Source: Ignavibacteriales bacterium (GTDB lineage: Bacteria > Bacteroidota > Ignavibacteria > Ignavibacteriales > Ignavibacteriaceae). Taken from it: 15,495 nt of DNA. The stretch lies in assembly GCA_027349615.1 (NCBI GenBank), contig DAIEML010000027.1, forward strand, positions 1 through 15,495. Reading direction: 5' to 3'. Of this stretch, positions 7,548 to 14,809 are shown in pieces (the stretch's first letter is position 1; every line of letters starts with the position of its first letter). The notes under the pieces are model-generated. The model was not told the origin of the DNA. It made no database searches and worked only from the letters and a program-made list of their open reading frames with translations. The translations under genes were made by a program, and so were the position numbers.

Positions 7548-8072
7548 ATGAAAAAACTAATACGAAACATATTATTAGTTATAATTATCTCCATAGCATT
7601 TACTGGTTGTTACACCGTAATATGGATGCCTAACGAAAATAATCAACCAACTAATGATCAGAATTATCAAGAAGACAGTTTTTATCCATCTGAATATTAT
7701 GGACAAGATTATAGCTATTTTTATGATTATCCTTGGTGGTATTCTTTGACTCCATCAACAGCTTATACACCGCAAAATCCATTTAACAGAGATACAAGTG
7801 AAGCGAAATTAATAAGACAAAGAAATGGAGATCGTGGATATATTGGCGGGAATGGTGAAAATATTCCAACAGTTTCACCAAGAACTGAACCTACAATTCC
7901 TACAATTTCTACTACTACAACAACGACAAATTCGCCGAATACTTCAAGTAATTCTAATGGAAACAGAGTTGAAAATACATCAACTAAATCCTCTAATTCG
8001 AGAGATAATAGTTCCAATAATAGAGCAGTAAGAGACAATAACGGTGATCGAAAATCCAATGGGAGGAACTAA
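7548..8072 (+). CDS. Low-complexity lipoprotein (paralogue B)
   Basis: This 174-residue lipoprotein has a lipobox ending at Cys21 (FTGC) followed by YTVIWMPN. It resembles the upstream lipoprotein at two places: CYT plus a short hydrophobic patch at the mature start, and RNGDRGYIGGNGENIPTVS followed by RTEPT in the middle (about residues 88-116). The Tyr-rich zone is much shorter here (FYPSEYYGQDYSYFYDYPWW). The tail is Thr/Ser/Asn-rich with basic residues and should be disordered. It lies 5 bases after paralogue A. Its stop codon shares one base with the ATG of the next gene (TAATG), so translation is probably coupled to the beta-barrel gene. No catalytic motif is visible and I do not recognise a family. 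Confidence 0.75.
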   Translation: MKKLIRNILLVIIISIAFTGCYTVIWMPNENNQPTNDQNYQEDSFYPSEYYGQDYSYFYDYPWWYSLTPSTAYTPQNPFNRDTSEAKLIRQRNGDRGYIGGNGENIPTVSPRTEPTIPTISTTTTTTNSPNTSSNSNGNRVENTSTKSSNSRDNSSNNRAVRDNNGDRKSNGRN

Positions 8073-9511
8073 TGAAAAGCTTATATTCTTATTCTACATG
8101 GCTTTTATCTTTAATAGTGTTATCATTTCTATATTCAAATATATATGCCCAAGGTACAACTGATGCTTTGAGATTAGGAGAACCTGGATTAGGTTCTGAT
8201 GCAAGAGCTCTTGGAATGGGAAACAGTTATATTGGCTTAAGCGATGATGCCGGCGCTGCATTTTTTAATCCCGCAGGCTGGGCATTAATTAAAAGCTTAG
8301 ATATTACTGGCGGATTGAGTTATGACAATAATACCAACAATACAACTTTTCTTAATCAATATTCAAATTATTCAAACAGTGCTACAAGATTAAATAATCT
8401 TAGCTTTGTACTTCCTTTTCCTACAACCAGAGGAAGTTTAGTATTCGCAATTTCATATAACACAACCAAAGATCTAACCGGCGCATTAAAATTTAATGGA
8501 TACAATTCAGGTGATTCTTCTTATATTCAGGACCTTAATTCTTATAGCGATATTCCATATAATCTTTTTTTAGCTGATAGCAATTATGTTACAAATATTA
8601 AGGGCAAATTAAACCAAAGCGGAACTATTCTTTCATCGGGTTCATTACACAATTGGACATTTTCAGGCGCAATTGAAGCATACAAAAATCTTTTTATCGG
8701 ATTGAATTTGAATATTATTTCAGGCTCTTATACAAACAATAATGATTATTACGAAGATGACTTCAATGGAATTTACACATCTACTCCTACTGATCCATCA
8801 ACACCTCAAACGGTAGGATTTCAAGAATTTCATATTGGTCAAATCATAAATTGGGATATTAGCGGTTGGGATGTAAAATTTGGAATGCTTTATCAAATTC
8901 AAAATAAAGCAAGAGTTGGATTAACAATTCAATTCCCAAAAACTTATACCGTAAAAGAAAATTATAGTGTCGATGCAGAAAGTTCATTTAAGAATTTCCA
9001 ATCGTCACCTTATAATTACAGCGATAAAGTGCAATACGATATAGTTACTCCTTTTGAAATAGCCGGCGGCGCTTCATATAATATTGCTGGTTTAATATTA
9101 AGCGGACAAGCTACAATTATCGATTATTCTCAATTACAATTTCAGAATCCGGATGGATTAAGTACACAAGACATTCAAACAGCAAATAAAGATATTAAAA
9201 ATCAGTTACGATCAGTTTTAAATTATAATTTGGGTGCCGAATACACGATTCCAGAAATCGGAATTAGATTAAGAGCCGGTTATTTTGTAATGCCTTCTCC
9301 TTATCAATCAGATGCATCAACTTCTTCTTACGATAAAAAATATATTACTGGCGGTATTGGCTACATTGCAGATGGCGCAGTTGGTATTGATTTAGCTTAT
9401 GCTCATGGAACTTGGGATAATTATGGCGATAACTACGGAGTTAATATTTCTAGAACTTTTCAAAGTTTAAAAAGCGACACATTCATTTTATCAATGACTT
9501 ATAGATTTTAA
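8072..9511 (+). CDS. FadL/PorV-type outer-membrane beta-barrel protein
   Basis: This 479-residue protein has a signal peptide ending SNIYAQ (about residue 27). The mature N-terminus carries the segment ARALGMGNSYIGLSDDAGAA followed by FFNPAG. This is the hallmark of the OmpP1/FadL/TodX and PorV/PorQ (UPF0164-like) outer-membrane proteins, where a small N-terminal hatch precedes a barrel of about 14 strands. Many alternating strands follow, for example FVLPFPTTRGSLVFAISYN and FGMLYQIQNKARVGLTIQF. The chain ends TYRF, a C-terminal aromatic beta-signal for barrel insertion. FadL members import hydrophobic compounds and PorV works in type IX secretion; the sequence alone does not separate these. 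Start: ATG overlapping the previous stop, with a good GGGAGGA ribosome site at 8061-8067. A strong stem-loop follows the stop. Confidence 0.8.
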   Translation: MKSLYSYSTWLLSLIVLSFLYSNIYAQGTTDALRLGEPGLGSDARALGMGNSYIGLSDDAGAAFFNPAGWALIKSLDITGGLSYDNNTNNTTFLNQYSNYSNSATRLNNLSFVLPFPTTRGSLVFAISYNTTKDLTGALKFNGYNSGDSSYIQDLNSYSDIPYNLFLADSNYVTNIKGKLNQSGTILSSGSLHNWTFSGAIEAYKNLFIGLNLNIISGSYTNNNDYYEDDFNGIYTSTPTDPSTPQTVGFQEFHIGQIINWDISGWDVKFGMLYQIQNKARVGLTIQFPKTYTVKENYSVDAESSFKNFQSSPYNYSDKVQYDIVTPFEIAGGASYNIAGLILSGQATIIDYSQLQFQNPDGLSTQDIQTANKDIKNQLRSVLNYNLGAEYTIPEIGIRLRAGYFVMPSPYQSDASTSSYDKKYITGGIGYIADGAVGIDLAYAHGTWDNYGDNYGVNISRTFQSLKSDTFILSMTYRF

Positions 9512-9519
9512 TTTCTATT

Positions 9520-9559
9520 AAATCCACTTCTTAAAATTTAGTTTTGAGAAGTGGATTTT
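9520..9559 (+). terminator. Stem-loop terminator after the lipoprotein/barrel operon
   Basis: The arms at 9520-9536 and 9542-9558 pair over 17 positions with one U-G wobble and a 5-base loop (TTTAG). The core is ATCCACTTCT / AGAAGTGGAT. The stem lies 8 bases after the barrel stop codon. The arm ends in T residues, giving a short and imperfect U tract, so intrinsic termination is likely but may be incomplete. Confidence 0.75.
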
Positions 9560-9586
9560 CAATTTACCATTCTATTTCAATTCTAT

Positions 9587-9615
9587 TTGACACAAAAACT
9601 TAAGCATCTTATTTT
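9587..9615 (+). promoter_or_regulatory. Sigma70-like promoter candidate for rsgA
   Basis: TTGACA (9587-9592) and TATTTT (9610-9615) are separated by exactly 17 bases. The -35 is a perfect match to the classical consensus and the -10 a partial one. It lies between the terminator and the rsgA ribosome site, so transcription would start near 9622, leaving a leader of about 30 bases. Bacteroidota normally use TAnnTTTG instead, so this is tentative. Confidence 0.4.
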
Positions 9616-9638
9616 ACCGAAGATTATTTTTAATATTC

Positions 9639-9653
9639 AAGGAGATTCTTATT
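9639..9653 (+). promoter_or_regulatory. Strong ribosome site and AUU start codon of rsgA
   Basis: AAGGAG at 9639-9644 is followed after 6 bases by ATT at 9651-9653, in frame with rsgA. No ATG, GTG or TTG exists in this frame between the upstream stop (9588-9590) and the TTG at 9762, which lies inside the conserved N-terminal domain. The site therefore decides the start. Confidence 0.7.
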
Positions 9654-10607
9654 AAAGGTATTATCAGCCGGATTGAAAGCAAAGATTACTATGTTTTTCC
9701 TGAGAATTCAGATGGCCTAATCCGCTGCACGCTTCGCGGAAAATTTAAAAATGATTTCAAGTTGAAAAAAGATAAATTGTATCTTACGGATATGGCAGTT
9801 GTAGGTGATTCGGTAGAGTTTGAACTAAATCAGGATGGAACTGGAGTTATAATTAAAGTTGGGAATAGACGAAATTACATTTCCAGGAAAGCTCCGCGGA
9901 TTAGAGGTGCCAGTTATCGTGGTGAAAGGCTTGAACAAATAATTGCTGCTAATATCGAAAATTTATTTATTGTAAGCAGCGTCGCCGAACCTATTTTCAA
10001 TAATAAAACAATCGACAGACTTTTAGTTATTGGTGAAAGTGCAAAGCTAAATATTTTTATCATTATAAATAAAAGTGATTTAGATTTAGAAAATTCAATT
10101 GATAATTGGATTAACCTTTATAAAAAAGTCGGATATGATATTTTTAAAACGAGTATTATTTCGTGTGAAGGCTTAGATTATTTGAAAGAGAATTTAACAA
10201 ATGGAAAGAGTTTGTTTTTCGGACAATCAGGCGTTGGAAAATCTTCTTTACTTAATAAAATTTTTCCATGGTTAAAACTTAAAATCGGTGAAATTAGTAA
10301 TTTTACAGATAAGGGAACTCATACAACTGTTACTAGCAAAATGATTAAATTAGAAAAAAACTCTTATATTATTGATACTCCGGGCATTAGAGAGATTGAT
10401 CCTTTTGGAATTAGAAAAGAAGATTTGGGGCATTATTTTATTGAGTTTTCTAATTTCATTAGTAATTGCAAATTTAACACTTGTACACATTTCCACGAAC
10501 CCGGATGCGCTGTTATAGAGGCCGTGCATCAAGGTTTAATTGATGATGAAAGATATGAAAGCTATTTGCGGATTCTTGAGACTGTTGAGGAAGATATTTT
10601 ATTTTAA
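9651..10607 (+). CDS. rsgA: Ribosome small-subunit-dependent GTPase RsgA
   Basis: RsgA is a GTPase that binds the maturing 30S subunit and helps release assembly factors. From the proposed ATT start it has 318 residues, normal for the family. Residues 1 to about 75 form the OB fold (KGIISRIESKDYYVF, LIRCTLRGKFK, VVGDSVEF). The GTPase domain is circularly permuted as expected: G4 NKSD near 140, then G1 GQSGVGKSS at 190-198, then G3 DTPG at 242-245. The zinc-binding end is Cys273, Cys278, His280, Cys286. A start at the TTG at 9762 would remove half the OB fold, so I reject it. The AUU start has a strong ribosome site. The gene stands alone between the barrel operon terminator and the men genes, on the same strand. 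Confidence 0.93.
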   Translation: MKGIISRIESKDYYVFPENSDGLIRCTLRGKFKNDFKLKKDKLYLTDMAVVGDSVEFELNQDGTGVIIKVGNRRNYISRKAPRIRGASYRGERLEQIIAANIENLFIVSSVAEPIFNNKTIDRLLVIGESAKLNIFIIINKSDLDLENSIDNWINLYKKVGYDIFKTSIISCEGLDYLKENLTNGKSLFFGQSGVGKSSLLNKIFPWLKLKIGEISNFTDKGTHTTVTSKMIKLEKNSYIIDTPGIREIDPFGIRKEDLGHYFIEFSNFISNCKFNTCTHFHEPGCAVIEAVHQGLIDDERYESYLRILETVEEDILF

Positions 10608-10688
10608 CGAAAATTTTTATTTCTTTTTGCAGCACTTCAATTGAAAATATTTAAAATTGCATTATATTTCAAAATATGATAATGTTTT

Positions 10689-10719
10689 TTGAACAAAATT
10701 ATTAGGAAAATATAGTTTG
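10689..10719 (+). promoter_or_regulatory. Candidate promoter of the men operon
   Basis: TTG at 10689-10691 and TATAGTTTG at 10711-10719 resemble the Bacteroidota TTG / TAnnTTTG pair, though the gap inside the -7 element is off by one base. The spacer is 19-21 bases. Transcription would start within a few bases of the menF ATG at 10725, giving a leaderless or nearly leaderless mRNA. The rest of 10608-10724 is AT-rich with no other supported feature. Confidence 0.4.
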
Positions 10720-10724
10720 CACAT

Positions 10725-12143
10725 ATGAATGATTTTATTTCATCTGCGGTTACTTCATTTACAAAATACTTAAACGAAAATAAAAAATTAAAAGGAATTA
10801 CTTCTGGCAATGTTTTAGTTAGTTATGCCACTGAATTATTAAATTTTCAATCGCATCTTTTTATCAATCATTTAATTAAACATTATGAAAGAGCTTATTA
10901 TTTTGAAAAGCCTGTAGAAAATTTTAGAATAATCGGATTAGATGAAACATTAACCATTTCAGAAAGTGGAGACGGAAGATTTGCAATTACTGATAAAAAA
11001 ATAAAAGAATGGAAAAACTCATTTCAAAATAATTGGGAAGAAATTACTATTAAAAGAATTCCTCTTTTTCTCGGCGGAATGAAATTTACAACCGAACACA
11101 GCGATGAAGATTGGCAAGATTATACTGATTCAACCTGGTTTGTACCAGAGTTAATTATTGCCGATGAAAATTCAAAAATTTATTTATTGTTCAATTTCAT
11201 TTTACAAAGTTCAAATAAAGAACAATTAATAAAAAGATTTCAAACAAAACTAGAAAAATTATTTTCATTCAGAGATCAAAAAAATTCGAATCATAATATA
11301 AAAATATTAAAAAGCGAAGGTGATACACCAAAGGATAAGAAAAGATGGAAACAGCTTGTCAGTGATGGATTAAACAAAATATCAGAAAACCAAATTGAAA
11401 AAATAGTTTTCTCGAGAAAAGTAGATTTGTATCTATCGAACGAACCTGATTTCAATTATATTATAGAAAAATTAAGGACCAATTATCCGGAATGTTATAC
11501 TTTCATTTATCATCATGGAAAATCAACATTCTTCGGAGCTTCGCCTGAAAAGCTTGCAAAATTTTCCGATGGAAAAATTGAAATTGATGCATTAGCTGGG
11601 TCTGCGCCGAGAGGAAATTCATCGGATGAAGATTTTAATCTTGAACAAAAACTTCTAAATGATAAAAAGAATTTAAATGAACATAACTTTGTCATTAGCC
11701 ATATAAAAAGTGCGTTGACTAATTTGACAATGAATTTAATTGTAGAAAATCATTGCTCGATAAAAAAACTAGCAAACATTCAACATATTTGGTCTCGAAT
11801 AGTTGCAACACTTTCACCGGAAAGTTCAATGATTTATTTATTAAAAGAACTGCATCCCACACCGGCTATTTGCGGCTTTCCAAAGGATGAGGCTCTTCAT
11901 TTTATAAAAAAAATGGAAGGCTATAAACGTGGTTTGTATTCCGGAATTATCGGCTGGTTCAATTTAAAAGAAGAAGGCGAATTTGCTGTTGCAATTCGAT
12001 CGGCATTATTTTCTAATAATAAACTTACTGCTTTTGCCGGATGCGGTATAGTTGAAGATTCTGATCCGGAAGCAGAGTTTAAAGAAACCGAACTAAAACT
12101 GAAACCTATTATGTCGTTATTCAAAAATGAAAATAAAAATTAA
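10725..12143 (+). CDS. menF: Isochorismate synthase MenF
   Basis: MenF converts chorismate to isochorismate, the entry step of menaquinone synthesis, and needs magnesium. The 472 residues have the chorismate-binding fold in the C-terminal half: EKIVFSRKVDL (about 223), FGASPEKLAKF (about 266), IEIDALAGSAPRG (about 287), HPTPAICGFPKDEA (about 375), YKRGLYSGIIGWFN (about 400), FAVAIRSALF, and FAGCGIVEDSDPEAEFKETELK near the end. The acidic residues in the last block and in EIDALAG are the usual magnesium and substrate contacts. The N-terminal 200 residues are the more variable part of the family. The context with menD, menH and menB favours MenF over a siderophore EntC, TrpE or PabB. menD starts 17 bases before its stop, so the genes are translated together. 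No Shine-Dalgarno sequence is visible. Confidence 0.93.
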   Translation: MNDFISSAVTSFTKYLNENKKLKGITSGNVLVSYATELLNFQSHLFINHLIKHYERAYYFEKPVENFRIIGLDETLTISESGDGRFAITDKKIKEWKNSFQNNWEEITIKRIPLFLGGMKFTTEHSDEDWQDYTDSTWFVPELIIADENSKIYLLFNFILQSSNKEQLIKRFQTKLEKLFSFRDQKNSNHNIKILKSEGDTPKDKKRWKQLVSDGLNKISENQIEKIVFSRKVDLYLSNEPDFNYIIEKLRTNYPECYTFIYHHGKSTFFGASPEKLAKFSDGKIEIDALAGSAPRGNSSDEDFNLEQKLLNDKKNLNEHNFVISHIKSALTNLTMNLIVENHCSIKKLANIQHIWSRIVATLSPESSMIYLLKELHPTPAICGFPKDEALHFIKKMEGYKRGLYSGIIGWFNLKEEGEFAVAIRSALFSNNKLTAFAGCGIVEDSDPEAEFKETELKLKPIMSLFKNENKN

Positions 12144-13899
12144 TCGTAATATTCTATGGACAGAAACATTTGTAAGAGAACTTACTTCACTTGGTGTTAA
12201 ATATGTTTCCATTTCTCCTGGTTCGAGGAATACTCCACTTACTTTAGCATTTGCGAACAACAAAAAAATAAAATCGTTTGTTCACATCGATGAGAGAAGC
12301 AGCGGATTTTTTGCACTTGGACTTGCAAAAGCATCAGACACGCCGGTTGCGGTTGTTTGCACCTCAGGCACTGCCACAGTTGAGCTTTACCCAGCAATCG
12401 TTGAAGCTTACCAGCAAAGAGTTCCATTAATTATTTGTACTGCGGACAGGCCTCCGGAGCTGATAAACAGCGGCGCAAATCAAACTATCAACCAAAATAA
12501 TCTTTATAAAAATCATATTAGATGGTTCATGGATGTCGGGTTACCTGAACCGACAATTCCTAAGCTTAAAGAATTAAAATCGATTGCAAAAAAATCAGTT
12601 CATTTAAGCACAGTAGAATCGAAAGGCCCAGTTCATTTAAACTTCCCTTTCAGAAAACCATTCGAACCAAAATCTTTTACAGATGAAGTAAATGAAAATA
12701 TAACTTATTTCGCCGAAAAGATTTTATCATCCAAAGAAGAACTTTGCATCAGCAATGGAAAAGATATTTCATACGAAAAATGGTTTTTAAAAATTCTAAG
12801 TTACTTAGAAAAATTCGATAAAGGTTTAATTATTGTAGGACCGGAAAACTATAATCCAAAGTTCATCAAAAATTGCCAGGCGCTTTCACAAAGACTTTTG
12901 TATCCAATTTTAGCAGACGGAACTTCGCAATTGAGATTTGGACATCATTCTAGCAAAAATATAATTTCTAATTTCGATGCTTTTCTTCGATCTGAAGAGT
13001 TTTCAAAAAATCATCAGCCAGATATAATTATTCAATTCGGAAGAACAGTTACTTCTAAAGGTTTGGATACATTCTTAGAAAATTGCAGCGCAGCAAGATT
13101 TATGATAAATGAATTCGGCGATTGGTTCGATCCTTCCAACAAAGCAATTGATTCATTTGCTTGTAAGCCGTATTTATTCTGTGAGAAAATGTTAAAAGCA
13201 CTTGATTTCAAAAAGGTGAATAGAAAATATTCTGATTGGTTAAAAGTTTTCAATACCGCTGAGCAAAAATCTTTTGAATTGAAAAAGAAAATTATCGATC
13301 AATCACAATTTCCAAATGAAGGCAGAATTATTAATGAAATAATTCAGAATGTTCCGAATGATTGTCAAATTATGATTTCCAACAGCATGCCGGTAAGGGA
13401 CTTTGATTACTTTGCAGATAATGTCAAAAAGAAAATTGTAGTTTTTAATAATCGCGGCGCAAGCGGAATTGACGGGATTACATCTACGGCATTGGGTATT
13501 GCAGCCGCAGGGTCAAAGCCAACAGTTTTAATTACCGGAGATCTAGCGTTTTACTATGATCTTAACGGATTGCTTGGCGCAAAAAAATATTCTATTCCTC
13601 TTGTAGTAGTTTTAATAAACAATAATGGCGGCGGAATTTTTGAAATACTTCCGATTTCAAATTACGGTAAAGTTTTTGAGAAATATTTTATTGTTCAGCA
13701 TGATTTAGACTTCAAGAATTTTGTTGACGCTTATGGCGGGAATTATAAACTGATAAACGACTGGAAAGATTTTCAAAACAGTTTTAAATCAGCATTCACA
13801 AAGAAAAATTTCTCGGTGCTGGAAATAAAAACAAATGCTGTTGAATCATTAAAACTCCGCCGGCAATTTTGGAAAGCTGTTAAAGATTCTGTTCAATAA
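12127..13899 (+). CDS. menD: 2-succinyl-5-enolpyruvyl-6-hydroxy-3-cyclohexene-1-carboxylate synthase MenD
   Basis: MenD is a thiamine-diphosphate enzyme that joins 2-oxoglutarate (after loss of CO2) to isochorismate, giving SEPHCHC. It has 590 residues, within the family range. N-terminal pyrimidine-binding domain: SPGSRNTPLTLAF (about 30), HIDERSSGFFALGLAKAS with its Glu (about 53), VCTSGTATVELYPAIVEA (about 77), and ADRPPELINSGANQTINQ (about 105). C-terminal diphosphate-binding domain: the GDLAFYYDLNGLL to INNNGGG segment (about 471-505), the family version of the GDG-N motif. The start at ATG 12127 lies inside menF, overlapping by 17 bases, and the first residues MKIKINRNILWTE fit the MenD N-terminus. 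It sits second in a menF-menD-menH-menB run. Nothing looks truncated. Confidence 0.96.
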   Translation: MKIKINRNILWTETFVRELTSLGVKYVSISPGSRNTPLTLAFANNKKIKSFVHIDERSSGFFALGLAKASDTPVAVVCTSGTATVELYPAIVEAYQQRVPLIICTADRPPELINSGANQTINQNNLYKNHIRWFMDVGLPEPTIPKLKELKSIAKKSVHLSTVESKGPVHLNFPFRKPFEPKSFTDEVNENITYFAEKILSSKEELCISNGKDISYEKWFLKILSYLEKFDKGLIIVGPENYNPKFIKNCQALSQRLLYPILADGTSQLRFGHHSSKNIISNFDAFLRSEEFSKNHQPDIIIQFGRTVTSKGLDTFLENCSAARFMINEFGDWFDPSNKAIDSFACKPYLFCEKMLKALDFKKVNRKYSDWLKVFNTAEQKSFELKKKIIDQSQFPNEGRIINEIIQNVPNDCQIMISNSMPVRDFDYFADNVKKKIVVFNNRGASGIDGITSTALGIAAAGSKPTVLITGDLAFYYDLNGLLGAKKYSIPLVVVLINNNGGGIFEILPISNYGKVFEKYFIVQHDLDFKNFVDAYGGNYKLINDWKDFQNSFKSAFTKKNFSVLEIKTNAVESLKLRRQFWKAVKDSVQ

Positions 13900-13931
13900 A
13901 AATTTTTTAGAAATTTAATTTTATTCCGTTT

Positions 13932-14753
13932 TTGAAAATTACTCTCTCCGATATCAATTTTAATGTAGAAGAATATCAAATAAATTCTTCTTCAAAAAAT
14001 TATTTGTTTTTTCTGCACGGCTTCTCCGGCTCATCTTCAGATTGGACAGAAGTCATTTCATTACTGAATAAAAATTTCAATGTATTTACTATTGATTTGA
14101 TTGGGCAAGGTAAAAGTGATTCTCCAATCGATGTTTCTTTTTACAGGACAGAATCAATGATCGATCAGCTTTTCAAAATCATTAAAAAAATTACAGAAGA
14201 AAAAATATTTCTCGCCGGCTATTCGATGGGAGGAAGAGCAGCTTTATCTTTCGCAGCAAGTCATCAAGAAAATTTAAAAGGATTAATTCTTGGAAGCTCT
14301 TCGGCAGGATTGGTGGATGAGCAGCAAAGATCAGAGCGAATCCAAAGCGATGAAAAATTAGCGCAGTTTATTGAAAATCATTCGATGGAAGAATTTGTTG
14401 ATTACTGGATGAACATAGATCTTTTTAAGTCGCAGAAAAATCTGCCTAAATCTATTTTAACTAATGTAAGAAAATCAAAATTAAAAAATAATAAAACCGG
14501 ATTGGCAAACTCTTTAAGAGGATTTGGCCAAGGAACAATGCCGCATTTGTACAGTAAAGTGAAAAGCATTTCGGTAAAAACACTTTTAATTTCCGGTGAA
14601 TTGGATTTAAAGTACGCAAAAATCAATTATGAATTATCAAAATTATTTTCCCATGCTCAACACATAACCATTAAAAATGCCGGTCATAATACACATCTCG
14701 AACAGCCTTCTTCATTTGCTAATGTGATAAATAACTTTCTAAGTGAATTCTAA
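13932..14753 (+). CDS. menH: 2-succinyl-6-hydroxy-2,4-cyclohexadiene-1-carboxylate synthase MenH (alpha/beta hydrolase)
   Basis: MenH removes pyruvate from SEPHCHC to give SHCHC, the step after MenD. The 273-residue product is an alpha/beta hydrolase: oxyanion-side loop FLHGFSGSSSDW (about 27-38), DLIGQGKSDSP (about 55), nucleophile elbow LAGYSMGGRAALSFA with Ser in GYSMG (about 96), Asp in SGELDLK (about 220), and His in NAGHNTHLEQP (about 250). MenH and other hydrolases of this fold look alike, so the assignment rests largely on its place between menD and menB. The only start that keeps the first strand is a TTG at 13932 with no ribosome site upstream; the gap from menD is 32 bases, so it probably depends on readthrough by ribosomes from menD. 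Confidence 0.85.
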   Translation: MKITLSDINFNVEEYQINSSSKNYLFFLHGFSGSSSDWTEVISLLNKNFNVFTIDLIGQGKSDSPIDVSFYRTESMIDQLFKIIKKITEEKIFLAGYSMGGRAALSFAASHQENLKGLILGSSSAGLVDEQQRSERIQSDEKLAQFIENHSMEEFVDYWMNIDLFKSQKNLPKSILTNVRKSKLKNNKTGLANSLRGFGQGTMPHLYSKVKSISVKTLLISGELDLKYAKINYELSKLFSHAQHITIKNAGHNTHLEQPSSFANVINNFLSEF

Positions 14754-14770
14754 TTGTCTTAATTTTTAGA

Positions 14771-14778
14771 TAATTTTG
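14771..14778 (+). promoter_or_regulatory. Possible internal promoter element upstream of menB
   Basis: TAATTTTG at 14771-14778 matches TAnnTTTG exactly, in the 56-base gap between menH and menB. No TTG stands at the usual distance; the nearest (14754-14756) leaves only 14 bases. It could give extra menB transcription or be chance in AT-rich DNA. Confidence 0.25.
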
Positions 14779-14809
14779 TTAGCTTCTAAACATAAAATTT
14801 AGGTGAAGT

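Noticed and set aside
7763..8059. Reverse-strand open frame inside lipoprotein B
   Set aside because: Its Leu/Val-rich product arises from the Asn/Thr/Ser codons of the real gene read backwards.
9762..9764. TTG at 9762 as the start of rsgA
   Set aside because: It would delete the first 37 residues, which match the conserved RsgA OB-fold start, and it has no ribosome site, whereas AAGGAG lies before 9651.
10642..10676. Terminator after rsgA
   Set aside because: Only a weak, bulged AT-only inverted repeat is present, without a GC core or proper U tract, so I do not call it.
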